This document shows positions 35,936 to 48,499 of a stretch of 64,000 nt of DNA, piece after piece. The DNA comes from Sinelater perroti (Eukaryota > Arthropoda > Insecta > Coleoptera > Elateridae), in NCBI GenBank assembly GCA_036346155.1, contig JARFIY010000046.1:11471501-11535500 (forward strand), written 5' to 3'. How positions within the stretch are numbered: position 1 is the stretch's first letter; each line of letters starts with the position of its first letter. The notes beneath the pieces are model-generated. The model did not search any database and was not told the DNA's origin. It was given only the letters and a program-made list of their open reading frames with translations. Made by a program: the position numbers and the translations under genes.

Positions 35936-36114
35936 TACTAATGATTAAAAGCTTTAAATTTTGCTTTTATCGTGCTTAATATAGTTCTTTCATGTAATTT
36001 TATATTTCGAGCTCTAATGTCTCCGCGCTCTAGTCTCCTCACGCTTAAATGTTCTCGCGCTGTAATGTCCTCGCTCTCTAACGGCCGCGCTTTAGTGGCC
36101 GCGCTCCAATGTCC
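35936..36114 (-). repeat. Right arm of the foldback element
   Basis: Read on the minus strand, seven tandem units follow one another: GGACATTGGAGCGC, GGCCACTAAAGCGC, GGCCGTTAGAGAGC, GAGGACATTACAGCGC, GAGAACATTTAAGCGT, GAGGAGACTAGAGCGC and GGAGACATTAGAGCTC. The inner unique part is shared with the left arm and ends at a TA-repeat. Confidence 0.75.
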
Positions 36115-39100
36115 TAAATGGGTTAAAGATTACCATACAATCAAAATTATATATTTTTTTCAAAAACAGCTAACTATCTCATTACCGTACATGACATGTA
36201 ATTTTGCAACTTATTAAATATGTACGAAGGCTATTATAGCAGGTATTTTGATAAATGATATCTGCTCTCCAGGGTGTTTAAACTTCTTCTGAAAAAAAAC
36301 GTCAAAAGTTTAAAAATTTTACGTAAGATAGATTTGAAAAACAAATATATCTACTTTATGCTTACATCTGTACTGTGGACCAATAATTGATTTAATGGTT
36401 TGATAATTTTAAATTAAATATATATTTTTCGAGCTTTGGCATAATTAACTACAATTAATATTAAATGTTTAGTTTGTGTGAAATTGAACAATCTATTTAT
36501 TCTTTAAACTGTCAATAAATTTTCAAGAGCGCAGCTGATAATAACACTGTTAGTCTTGAAAAAATTCAAGAATTTACTTAAAACAAATCCTAATTGAAAT
36601 TTAATAAAATGCAATTAAACAATTGTTAATTAGAAAAGTTTACGCGCACCATGACATCTTCTGGTAAAGCCTTCACTTCTGGCGTCTAAAGAAATTGAGA
36701 AGACGTTCGTTCCCTGGTCAGAAAGATTTCAAATTTATTAATCATTTTAATTGAAAAATGCAAAGATTTTTTGTTAAATGAAAAAACCGACACGCCCTAG
36801 ATATTTGTTTAGCTCTTCTTGAAATCGTACTATAGACAAAGAACTGGACGACGAGTTTTTAATATCTTCTTTGCTTAAAAATACGTTTCTTGTTACTTGT
36901 CCTGACAGCATTCTAATTGTTGCCTTGCACTATTATGCTCAACCCCTGTCCATTGCAAAGATTAGTAATATTCACTCTGTAGATGATCCATTATCATGAA
37001 GACAATTCGAAAAAATTACAAAAGGCCATTAACGTATTGCCTTGTTTTATGGATAATGATATGCATTACTGAGATAGGCGAAAACGTAACTTCAAGCAAA
37101 TTCTTGCCATTGAATTTCGGACAATTACGGCCAAATTACTATAAAAAATTGTTCCTCACTTGAGTAGTTTTTCTTTCAACTTCGTCGTCACTTCCTTGAT
37201 TTGGGTTGCTATAGACTTTCATTATAATGTTATGCAGCTCAATCGTAAACTATATGGTCTATATGAGCGTAAACACGATATATATTGTTTTTCAAATCTT
37301 CTACACTACTGAGCCATTAATTTGACTATTTTTGAATAACTTGCCTTTTACAAAGATGTACTCGAGTTGGAAATTTTCCTTCTAACTCTTAACAATTTTC
37401 TGAAACAGGTTTAATAAAAGCAGTACTACGAATAAATCAAAAGTAAAAATTTGAACTTAACTTGTTCTTGATAAACAGATAAATCAATATTACTGATGAT
37501 TGTTAAGTTAAAAAAACTAAGAATTTACTATAATCTAACCGAATTAATTATACAACTTCTTTAAATCTTTGAAATTTTGTCTAAATAAGTTATTTTAAAA
37601 GTCGAAGTCATTTTCCACATTAAACTTCTTACTATCAATAAACAAAATTCTTTTGTAAGCGTTTTGCTTTTAATACTCTCTAATACCATAACTTTATTAA
37701 AAAGCACTGAACTGTTAATGTTTTTAATAAATCTTTTAACCCACAAGTTATAAACATTAGATACGCTCAGTTTCCGTACATAATCTCTGCTTGACTTTAT
37801 AACAGGTACATAAGTTACATCAAAATAATTTAAAAACAGTTCTGCGAACTTCTAGTTGTACTAATGGGTGTATAGATTTTCCTATTTAACTGACTAGGCT
37901 GATAAATGTGCGTTTTAATCTTACCAAGGCTTGGTGGGTGTTTAAAGTGAACCTGCTTTTTGTTTATATTAAACGGTAATGATTTGCGATTGGCGACTCA
38001 TTATTGATTACAAAACTTAATTGAAATTCAAAAACCAGGTTAGTGCTGCTGAGCGATTTTAACGGGAGTGTGGGCAACAAACCGGGCACGCAAGTTGTAA
38101 CCAAGAATTAAGTGCCTTGAAGTAGACAAACACGTAAAATTCTAAAAGTTTAAAATAATATTGCCTCTTTATCACCTATATAAATATAGTTTTCAGTGAC
38201 TGTAGGGAAATTTTTAGGTGATCTAATAGAAACGTTGTAGAATGTGGAAGCAAAAACTTAAAATATTATAAAAAAAGTTCTTAAAAACATTGATTATTAG
38301 AGAAAATGACTAATTAGGAGGCATTTATATTTATTTATAATATTAGAAACTTAAGGTATCTCAGAAAAAATAAATAAGAACAACAGTAAGTCAAATAGAA
38401 CAGTAAAATTAAACAATTATGTTAGAAATCAACCTCTTCAACAGAAAATTACTTTTTAATCGCTATAATGACGTAAAATAACAAAGAATACAGTAAAACA
38501 AAAATGATGCACATTTTTGATATAAAAATGCGAAATTTAGTTCATTTAAAATTTTATTTAAAAGGTAATGTCAGTTTCTTAAATATTTTTTTAATATATA
38601 TATATATTGTTTTTTCGGCATAATTATTTTTATATACAGCAAGACTCAACATTTTAATTGGTAACTTGTAATATTCAAACAAGCAATTGGTGTTATTCAG
38701 TCACCTGATATGTGTTCTAAATAAACAATCTTATAAGTGTTTCTTTGTAAACTCAGGAGGTGGTAGGGCCGTGCTTGGCAAACCACTGTTCAGCTTGTTG
38801 ACGCATTTAGTTGGAAAGCACACGACTGAGGTGATGGGTACGGATAAATCAGAACTTACATTGGCATGCTAAAACGTTTGCGTCAAACAAACTTAATTTG
38901 TAAGCATCTGTAGTAGTTCTTATTACACAACAATGCATAGTCCGATACTGCTATATTAGTCCAGGAATATCTGGTCAAACATTGTATCTCTGCTCTACTG
39001 TGGCAGTGTGATTTTTTTACTTCACAATTCAAAATTTCCACTGAAAGAAAAGCTTTATAAAGATACTACAGGTGTTATATGTGTTGAGATCACGGATAAA

Positions 39101-39479
39101 GCTTTCTCCACTGGCTTCCATGACTTTCAGAAACAGCGTCAGCTATGCGTAGATAGTCGAGGAGACTACTTTCACAAGACCTAAGAACATAAGTTGACAA
39201 GTTGAATAAAACATTTTTTCCAAGCTCAGTCCTAGAACTTTTCTGTCTAAGGTTGTATAGTAAATTGTGCTTTAAAGTCTGTTCTTTTTTCTTTATACTC
39301 CTTTAAATTTTTTTATATGGGTTTTAAATGATGATATCAATTTATTTAAGTTACTAATTTTTATTGCTATAATTTTTCTCTAAAGCTTGTCCATTGTAGT
39401 TTAAAAAACTTATTGAGATCAACTATTAGATGTTAATGTTGTGGCACCTTAAATTTTTTAATATCATACCACTAATGAT
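36115..39479. other. Long AT-rich stretch without a recognised gene
   Basis: About 3.4 kb of very AT-rich DNA with frequent stops in all frames. A TA microsatellite lies at about 38597-38609. The parts at 36640-36720 and 38740-38870 are somewhat less AT-rich but carry no recognisable protein motif or repeat. Nothing else can be supported. Confidence 0.35.
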
Positions 39480-39900
39480 CAGTTAGTATTTACTAAACCT
39501 CTAAAATGCTTTAACAAGCATTTCGAAAAAACCGTGTAAGTATAACGCAGTGTTACAAATGGTTGGATAGTCTTAAAGAAAACAGAACATCGACCGATAA
39601 GGATAGCAGACCCGGACGACCTTCCACGTCAAACGATGATAGCTTTGATGTAGCTTGTGCTATGCGTTATAACAATCACTATTTGACAGTCTGGAAGATT
39701 ACTGGGAAAGTAAGCATCCACATAGGATTACGCCACGCGATTTTAACGAAAAATAACAATATTCTTTAGTTTCTTCTGTTTTATAAACTGTTAGTCTTTG
39801 ACTTATAAATTCTGAACAATATTAAGATATATACAATATAACGACACCCACGATTCCTAAAACGTGTTCCAGGAAACGCACCAAAAATGAAAAAAACGTT
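39480..39900 (+). pseudogene. Mariner transposase N-terminal relic
   Basis: The plus strand gives VSITQCYKWLDSLKENRTST, then DKDSRPGRPSTSNDDSFDVA and HYLTVWKITGKVSIHIGLRH. This is the second helix-turn-helix of SETMAR-type mariner transposases (WFxRFKxGRxSxxDDPRPGRPSTS) and the next DNA-contact helix. The catalytic domain is deleted except perhaps for a C-terminal scrap near 39850-39930. Confidence 0.55.
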
Positions 39901-40229
39901 GGAAGTAGTGCATTGCTAGCAACGGGAGCTACTTTTTAGCGGAATAACCTATATAAAGTTGTAAATAGACTATTAATGTTTCAAAACCATATTCTTATAT
40001 CTCTCTAAGATTTGGTTGTATCTTTTCTTAGATATGAGGTCTGTGAGAAATAGTGATATCACATGTAAAATAGGCATAAAAGTATTCTCGACCATTTAGG
40101 TTTTGCACATGTAAATTACGTAGTACAAGAATTCTTCGTTGTCGATAGAGAGTACATTATCAACAAGCTAGCGAATTTAAAATAGGAAATTTGTTAGCGA
40201 ACATAAGGGAGTGTTTTCTTACAAGCAAT

Positions 40230-41110
40230 GGCCGACAAATTAGTCTCTATAGCAATACAGTGGCGCAAAAATAGAAGCAGTGAGTTGAAGAAGATGAACC
40301 AGTACGTAGGACAACCAATCGGGATAATTGTCATCTTCAAAAGCTCATGATTACAGATTATAGCATAACTTTAACTGACCTAGCGCAACAATAGTGAATC
40401 ATTATCATAACGATTGTCGACCTTTTCTGTTTGACATTGATTACTCGCAATGGGATTAACGTCCTTTCTTGCGACTACCACAAACTTCTCTGCACAGGCA
40501 ACAAAAGTTACATTGAATAACGGAAATGTCTCTTTGGACACACAAGTGGCATAAAATCGTCTTTCTTGGTAAATTCTGATTTTGTTTAAGCCGAAATAAT
40601 GATCAGATATTAATACGCTATAGACGCAGAGAAAGGAAGTAAGAAGACTGCATTTGTACGAAGCATACAACAGCAACTGTGGGTATTATATGTAACATGG
40701 AAAATTATCAGTTATAATAGCATATCCTGTCTAGTCAGAGTTAGAGGCAATATTACCAGTTATATCTGTAGTGCTTTCTTTTCTTTGGGGTTTATCCCAA
40801 ACAATCTTTCAATAAAGTAACGTCCAATTAAACAGAATGGATACTCTTCCATGACTAGCCAAATCACTAGACCTGTCATTATTTGAAAATATGGCAATTA
40901 TTGTTGCGTAAAAGGTACAGTGGTATCCAGGATTTCCTAGAAATTTGGCTAAACTATAGGTGCGCGTCAATAACAAATAGAATACAGCCCATTCGCTTAT
41001 TGTTTGACTCAATGCCAAGAAGAACGAAAACATTTATATTGTCTTTTATTTTGGTTAATTTTTTTAATTATACTTTAAACTGCTTCACTACATGCACTTC
41101 AGCACACTTT
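40230..41110 (+). pseudogene. Tc1-like transposase relic
   Basis: The catalytic part is recognisable but strongly decayed: KIVFLGKF-like and RYRREK around 40550-40640, then LP*LAKSLDLSLFENMAI at about 40840-40890 (usually WPARSPDLNPIENLW), and SITNRIQPIRLLFDSMPRRT at 40965-41025, the C-terminal block of Tc1-type transposases. The N-terminal DNA-binding part is hardly visible. Frames change several times. Confidence 0.45.
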
Positions 41111-43329
41111 GGCTAGTTTTTGGTGCAGCTGTATTACTAAAATACAATAATACGTTGACAGCAATTCTCAATAGCTTGTTTTAGAAATGCTGCAGTTTTT
41201 GAATATCAGCTTTTGAAATACTGCATTACACTGGCGACCCACATAACGCAAAAGGTCGACTTATTAATAGCTGTCTCTGTCTGTTGTAACTCTGAGTTAA
41301 GTTTTGGTTGACATAGTACTTCCAGTTTAGTTTAAAACAACCAGATGTAAACAAGGAAACTTATAGATTTTATATAACGTAATTACTTTGCCTTGACATC
41401 TATTAGTTTGCGTAAATATAGCGCTGCTTTCTGAAAATATAACAAATTACATAAACTTCGAATAAATCTAATGGAGACATGTTAAAAAAGCAGGAGCTAG
41501 GATATTGCCTAATGTAACACCAGTCCAGATGTTGAATTAATTTTAACAGTAAAAAGTATTTCAACCCACATTCTTTCAAAGACTTATGCGACGTCCAGAA
41601 GTATTGTTTTAGAATCTAAGTTCATTAAATTCGCTGACCTTTTATAGTTAATGAAACCGAACTGAAATTCATTACACTAAAGTACTCAATATTATCGATT
41701 ATTCGTTTATACATCATTTTTTCTAATAGATAGGGTAGTAAGATTATTAGACTTATTAATCTGTAATTATTTATTATACATATGTAGAAATATTACCTAT
41801 TGGAGAATCTTTCGTGCCATGACAAAAAATTTTACCCTCCGTTCAAAACTTTATACACATACACGTACGCGCGCGTATATACACACACACACGATGTGTG
41901 TGTTTGCGTGTGAGTGATATATAGGATCGTATGAACACTTCAGTAACTCTTATTAGATTTTAATGAAATTATGCAAACACGTTTATTGGACAACGAGGTG
42001 GAAAAAACAACCTTAAAATATTTTTGAATGTTTTGCAACTTTCACAGTTCTCTCTAATTTAGATCAAATTTGCAAGTGCAAGTCAAAAATAGAGAGGCTC
42101 AGATAATGGGCTGGATAAATAAAATATATTTGATTCCTATGCAGACAAATTTTAATCAAATTTACAACCCAAATCTCTAGATTACGAAATCTACCTGCTT
42201 CTTAGAGGCTATGTGGGGAACGATTTTCTTTGCATGTCTTTGATTGGTTTACCAAATGTTAAGATATAAGTATATATCCATAATTGCAAAAAATAGCTTA
42301 GTCTTAGGGAGGCATCATTGGCATGATTGGGTACTGAAAAATAGAATTTGTAATAAGGTCATGATTGAGACATTCCTTTTTAAGTAGTGTGTCTACTATA
42401 TCCTTATATTCTTTGAGAAAAGTTGGTTTAATAACATTAAGGATGGATAATTTTTTCTTCTTTGTCAATTGTAACTTGCAAAAGTTGGTTAAATGTGCAG
42501 GTGATGGTTTTAGTAAAAGTATTTTCTAGGTTTCTAGCAAATACCACATTATCTTCTACATCTGAGCTATAATTTTCATTAGTAGTTTCTAAGGATTCAT
42601 AACCTGTAAGGAGAATTTAAAAAAAATTAAGCAATTGGAATAATGTGATGGAAAGAGAAGGCGTTAAATAGAAAAGAATAGAGGAAACTCACTTACACGT
42701 TTTTTATGAAAATCTATTCTCATATAGTCAAGTTTCTTTTTGATTAGATGTGTAGTTGACTTTTAAATAGCATGTTTCTTGTTCTTTGCTATTCGTGTTA
42801 AATTTAGCTTTTCATCGCAATTCGTTTACTAACATGGGTTGAAGAATAGTTCTAGTTTATTCAGTACATCCTTCTCGGTGATTTTCATTCTGGTTGTTTC
42901 ACGCTGTTTTTATTAACTTGGTTAAACTAAATCGGCAACTTTAATGATTTGGAGGTTTGTGAAACAGAATAAATTGCTGTTTATTAGGTCTTCAACCAAA
43001 TTTCAATTAATTTTACAATTAAGAAGCATTAGTACAGAATGGTTGATAGATAATTTGTCAGTAAAAACATCAGTACTACAAAATAGTTGGAACTGAGTTC
43101 GGTTGTGACATTTGGAGAAGCTACTGTAGCGCAATTAGCTAAAACACGAGATTTCTGTCTTATACTGCTTTAGATGGCAAGCTTGCAATTTTGTTGATAT
43201 AAAAAAGTAATAAAACCTACTGCAAAGCCATTTGCGAAGGGTAGTTACTTAGATAGAAGAATACCGCAAATGAAATTCTATGTGCGACGTCTACCACAAT
43301 GTCCGATAAAAAACTCGGCACTTCAAGAA
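41111..43329. other. AT-rich DNA with one alternating repeat
   Basis: No gene is recognised. At 41860-41915 an alternating purine-pyrimidine tract passes from ACACAT through CGCGCG and TATA to CACACACACACA and then TGTGTGTG, so it can form a hairpin or Z-type structure. Confidence 0.35.
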
Positions 43330-44310
43330 GATGACACTTTAAAAAACAAGTTTATTAAAGTTCTTCCACGGCCTTATAAAGTATTTTTATAGCCGCCCTT
43401 AAAGGCGAGCGGTCAAAAGCGAGTGCTCTGCTAGCCGCGAATTTAAATCTAATCTAATAGATTAAAACGTTTGAGTTTACGCACTTTTTCACTGTTGTCT
43501 AAAAGGTTTAACGGAAGCGGATTAAGATGAGTTTTAATTTACCGAAATACTTGACACTTCATTTATCTACTTATTTGTTCTCTGTTAACATTTTCTAGTC
43601 GTCCTGTATTTCTTTATTTGGCACAAAATAGGAAACGTTGGTTATAACCTGAAGAGCCTTGGATTGGAGCCGTTCCAATATTTCTATATTAGAGTAAAAG
43701 CAGTACCACACAACTGGCTACCATAGGTCCAAATAGGTTTCAGCATAGTTTTACATACGAAAAGTTTGTTAGCAAAAGAAAGCTTAGATTTGCAGCCTAT
43801 GACCCAGCAGTAGTTCTTTAGTTTGAAGTTAAGTTGTTTCCTCTTGGTCCATATATAGATTCTTCATGTTAATCCTTTATCAAGGTGTATTTCAGCTATC
43901 ATAGACTGTCAACTTATGGGGGAGCATTTATACTAACTCTAGGAATAGTGGCTTCTAGATTTGGTGAATGTAATTTGGAAAAATATGTTTCATTAATTTT
44001 AAACCGCCAAATTGCAGATTTTATTTGAACTTTGTTAAAGGGTTCTTGTAGCTTCTTTAGGGTCTTGATGCGTGGCAAAGAGTGCCGTATCATCAGCGTA
44101 GGTTACCATGAGTGTAGGAGATTTATAGGAATGTCTGCTGTGTATAGAAGATACAACAGGACTCCGTATTGAATGAGATTTACATTAGATATCGCTTCGC
44201 CATCCTTCACTTGGAAGAACCTTTTACTGGGGCATAATTTGAGAATCATATGGTATGAATGCAGAATGACTTTCAAAAGCTTGGCCTTCAAAGAAGGTTT
44301 GAAAACCACT
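43330..44310 (-). pseudogene. Jockey-clade LINE fragment, RT to 3' end
   Basis: The minus strand starts in the RT with LLKVILHSYHMILKLCPSKR, FFQVKDGEAISNVN and a damaged motif B ending in LLYLLYTADIPIN. It then runs through a decayed motif C and thumb to an AATAAA signal near 43350. Only the last third of the protein is left; stops are frequent. It lies just downstream of a second Jockey fragment in the same orientation. Confidence 0.55.
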
Positions 44311-44529
44311 CTAAATTTAACACATACGCATACAACTCATTAGGCTAATCAAAGAATGATCATTATATTTTATATGCTTTAATATTATCTTTATGGTATT
44401 TTTTTGGAAATCAGTATAATTAATATACTTGTAGATTGTTGTAATCAAATAATCAGCATAGAAAAATATATTATTTACGCTTCGACACACTGTAGCCTTT
44501 CCTTTTTGATAGATATTCAACTTAACTAA

Positions 44530-45850
44530 ATCGGTCCGGTAGGTCAAGAGCGTTATGTCTTTGCAATCTACTCATTGTATTGCTGTTATCTAATAGGTTT
44601 ACAGCGAGGATGTTGGTATGACGCAATGCACTATTTTTTACCGTTTGCACTTTAAGGTCACGATTGATCACTTTGTTTTTTACGTATCAAGATGCGTCGA
44701 TCATTGCCCTTAACGTTTTTGATTGGAATCTTTGGAATCTAGATTTGAATGGCTCAAAGTTCCCCACAGTTTGATGCCGTAGGTCCATATCTTAAAACAG
44801 TTTTGCAAATTAGGACGTCACACAGGGTCAGTTTCGATTTGCGACCTAATAGCCAGTTTAGCTTGAAAAACTTTAGGCTCCTTACGCTTATTAAAGATTT
44901 TTTTTCAAGTTAATCGTGGATCAAGATGCATACCAAGGCATCTGGCGTCTTCTGCTTGCGGAAGTGGTGTATCATTCAAAGTTACTCCTGGACATATTCC
45001 TCTTCGAAATGTGAATGTCACATAAGTTGACTTGGTTTCATTTACTTTGATACGCCAGTTTTGTATCCAATCTTGTACATGGTTGAGAAAAGTTTGTAAT
45101 TTGCTTGATTTAATGTCAGGGTTTTCGTCAGACACTAGTATTGCAATATTATCTGCAAACGTGGCGATAGTTGCACAATTCGTGATAAGAATATCCGCTG
45201 TAAACAGCATCTTGAAATTTTACCTGAAACTGTCTGGCACTTAGGTGGGACTTTATGAGTTATTAGTAGCTGTGGGAAAGGTTTTTCTTTATTTTGAATA
45301 AAAGTCCTTCGTGTCAGACCTGAGATATGTTCAAGAACGCAACAGAACAATATTTTTTTGATTCGAATGCAGAATTGATTTCGCTTACTAATCTATAAAT
45401 TTTCTCGATGATACCGTTTTTTTTCTTCAAACCCACATTGATATTCTGTATAAGATATTTTCCTCAAGAATATGTTTAATTCATTTAAGTAACAACTTTT
45501 CAAACACTAGCTAGTAGTGGTAATAACCTAACTGGATGGTAGAAATTTACTTCTTCTGGTGGTTCCCCTAGTTTAGGTATGAGTATTATTTGAGCCACCT
45601 TTCAGTGAGACAGAAAATGATTCAGTCTTAGAATAGCGCTAAATATGATAGTTATTAGTGTTATTCCTATTTTTGGCAGTTCTTTTATGATGTTTCCTAT
45701 AATCAGATTATAGCCTGATGCTTTTTGGGGTTTTATTTCGGATCTAATTATGGATAGGACTTCCGCCACTTTATTCTTTTAATTGCTAGGCTTAGTTGGT
45801 CTGGTGCGTTCAGGTATCGCAATATTTCGATTTCTTTTCTGTAGTTAATT
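44530..45850 (-). pseudogene. Second Jockey-clade LINE fragment, RT
   Basis: RT fingers are seen as VAQIILIPKLGEPPEEVNFY (about 45600-45540). Motif B is missing. Motif C appears as IATFADNIAILVSDENPD, with asparagine in place of the second catalytic aspartate (about 45115-45170). It is followed by VQDWIQNWRIKVNETKSTYV, PQAEDARCLGMHLDPRLT and, after stops, IWTYGIKLWGTLSHSNLDS. The 5' side ends near 45850. It belongs to the same clade as the copies at 12.9 and 29.8 kb but is a separate 5'-truncated insertion. Confidence 0.6.
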
Positions 45851-45889
45851 CAAAAGGGTGTGGTTCAAAAACATTTACAAATGTATATA

Positions 45890-47130
45890 CCTTTTCTCGC
45901 TCGCTTATATATTTTCTTTTTTCTATTATTCTTCAATTTTTAAGTATTTCTTATGTTTCGAAATTTTATATTTGCTTTTTTATAATCACCGTCGCCAAAA
46001 AATGGAACATATCTCAATCTACGCTTATCTAAACTCTCATATCTATTATTTATGTTGTAAGTTTTGTTAACTTTTTTATTTTTCTTCTTTTAGCTTTAGA
46101 AAGCTATGTCCTGTGCCTACTTTTGCCTGTCTTTTTATTTTCTTTAAATATTTTTCTTTCTATTTTGCTTCTTTTATCAAACTTTACCTTCACATCACTT
46201 GTAGCCTTCTTCTACTTTCAATATTCATTTTGGATTTCTATTTCTTGCAACTATACATCCCCACCACTTTAGTTTATCTATTGTATCTTATATTCTCGCG
46301 CGATTCCTTTTAGTTACACAAACTAGTTTTTATAGATATTTAATCTCTTGTGTAGCTTTTTCACTTTTGTTCTGCTATTTAGCTTTTAGAGTAATATAAT
46401 AATAATATATATTGATACACGTATGCTTTATACACTTTTAACTTAATGAGTTTGTTTTAAATTCATTTTTATTTCAATTTGCTTATTGTACGTTTTAAAT
46501 CTCTTGTTTTTTAATTATGTTTAAAAAATTCATTTTATCATTTTCGTTATATTATAGTTATTCGTTTGTCATTTTCTTATTTTCTATTGCTTTACTGTTA
46601 TATGTATTTATTTTCACTCGGTTGTTTCCAGTAACATTATTTTAATTGTCAACTTGTTGCTTCAGTTTTCTAAATCTACTACTGACTTAGGTCAGAAAGA
46701 ATGTTACGCACTTGAGTGATGAGCAAAAATGTAATTCGGACAATCATACTACGGAATTCCGACAAGCTAGATTTTTGAGAAATCTATGACCTTAAACAGG
46801 TGGAGCTAAAAATATCTAAACAGCTTCAGTTGAGAATTTTTATTTTAAAGGATTTACCTAATGCTCTAAGTTCTGCTATTCTACATTTATGTTAAATTTT
46901 GATCTGACTCGTTACTATTAGGGTTAGTAGTAAGTTTAATAAACCGCCCCTTTTCCACTCTAAAGTCTTGAGATTTCTTTCCTATTCTTTCCATTTTTGT
47001 TCTTTTATTGCCTTTTTTCCTTATTTTTCTGAGATTCTCTTTTAATATCAAGCTTTTAAACTTTCACTGATTTATTTAGTTTGTTGGTTTTAGTTTTTAT
47101 GTTACCTTTTTTTGAGTTTTCTGCTAGAGA
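45890..47130 (-). pseudogene. Decayed relative of the 25.8-28.9 kb LINE
   Basis: Plus-strand blocks here parallel 26.05-26.75 kb in the same order. For example AACTAGTTTTTATAGATATT (46321) parallels CACTAGTCTTCTTAGATATT (26119), and AAAGTCTTGAGATTTCTTTC (46963) parallels AAAGCTTTGAGATTCTTTCC (26731). The coding strand is therefore minus, covering motif B to thumb. No frame survives beyond about 75 codons. It is an old copy of the same or a close family. Confidence 0.42.
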
Positions 47131-47429
47131 ATATAGTCTCTGTATAAGCGCTACAGTATAAAATTGCTAATAGATTTTATATTTAATATATAACGCAGTT
47201 TATGGTGGTTATAAATAAGCAAAGTAAAATAAACTATATGGAGCGGTTTACAATGAACATATACAGGCAACTAGTGACAAAGTAACAATGAAAATAAATG
47301 TAGCGCTAATCATTTGGAGGCAGTTGGCTATTCAAAATAGTTGCTTCGTAAGAGCGCCTTTTGGCTATACGACATATATCTACATGATAATTTATTTTAC
47401 CCAACACGCGTTTCGGCATATTACAATCG

Positions 47430-47800
47430 ACCTTGGCTATGACATCGTTGATATAGTTTCATAGATTCTAAATATTAGAAAAAATTGCAACTCAAGAGAC
47501 CACGGTGGCGACCATATTAATGCATCATCTTCTCTTCTGCGCTCTATTCATTTTTATGACAAATTTCGGCTAAGATATTCTCGCAATTCTCTATGGTAAT
47601 GAGCCGGACAGCCGTCTTGTTGAGAGATTCAACTGTAGCATCAGACAGTTTTCCAACATTTCCAAATGCATTCACACAACTTCTTTTTTAAAATATCACA
47701 GAAGACATTTACTTGAGGTGAATTTCACTCATGTTCTGTAACTACCTGGGGATTTTCAGCTTCCCAGATGCGCATTTGTACCGATTTACCTTAATACAAC
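47430..47800 (-). pseudogene. Mariner-like transposase relic
   Basis: The minus strand reads a degenerate ESENPQVVTEH-like stretch near 47740, the words KVVxMHLEMLENCLMLQLN (about 47690-47640), then STRRLSGSLP and KMNRAQKR. In relatives these correspond to GPFFF...YLxMLxxWLMPQL, QQDGxPAH and RWIGR. Several stops and frame changes are present. The catalytic aspartate in QQDG is not conserved here. Confidence 0.45.
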
Positions 47801-48499
47801 TACTGAACGCTATATTTGCTACTACTGCTTCCTAACAGGAAAAAGTATTCTTTATTTAAAAAATACTTGAGGAGTTTTCCTCTCTCTATTTTTGCAAAAA
47901 TTATTATAACTCATTATATAGTTTATTTGTGGAATAATTTTTAAATGTTTAATTTACTTAATAATAACCTCGGATTAAGAGAATGCGGCATGTTATATAC
48001 ACACAATACATTAAACTTATTTAGAATTAAATACTTATATATGTGTGAATGCTTAAAATTAAAGAGCACAAATTCCAGTTAGTGTAAAACTTGGACTAAA
48101 ACGAAACTCCTGGAAATAGGCGTTTTAAAGCGATAAGAATGCGCCGAATGTGCATGGTCAGGAAGTGATAAGCATGCCGCATCAGAACGCCAAGTTGCAG
48201 CACGAACATCGCTTTTAATAATTTCAACTGCAATAGCAAACGTTCCTTTTAATAACCAGAGCTTGGAATATATGCACGAAAAAGATAAAATATGTATACA
48301 AATATGTACTATAAAACAGTTAAAATATGCAAAATAAAAATTCGTGTTGTAAATTATTACTTTTATTTCACAATACCGACACCTATATTACATGTACCAT
48401 ATACTTGTACAAAAACGTTATAAATGCATTTTTAATTAAAAAAGACAAGTATAAGAATATTTTATACACATAAAAAGATGATTAACCTAAATTTTTATT
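47801..48499. other. Non-coding DNA with a less AT-rich block
   Basis: No gene. The block 48085-48270 has higher GC, a GATAAG site and two CTTTTAATAA words (about 48212 and 48247), and stands out from its surroundings. It may be a regulatory element, but evidence is slight. Confidence 0.25.

Larger units (their letters stand above)
29313..36114 (-). mobile_element. Foldback-like MULE transposon containing a nested Jockey
   Basis: The two ends are inverted copies of each other: 29313-29445 on the plus strand and 35936-36114 on the minus strand. Both start with GGACATTGGAGC, go through a variable array of units of about 14-16 bases (type GAGGACATTAGAGCGC) and share a unique inner part GAAATATAAAATTACAT and AAATTTAAAGCTTTTAA. 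Between them lies a decayed MULE transposase on the minus strand (34185-35240). Such long subrepeat-built ends with a MULE transposase recall Drosophila FB-NOF. A Jockey element (29787-33344) has inserted inside. That the arms and the transposase form a single element is inference from position; no target-site duplication outside the arms was recognised. Confidence 0.5.

Noticed and set aside
45796..46313. Phe/Tyr/Leu-rich frames on the plus strand
   Set aside because: They are complements of purine-rich LINE coding sequence on the minus strand.
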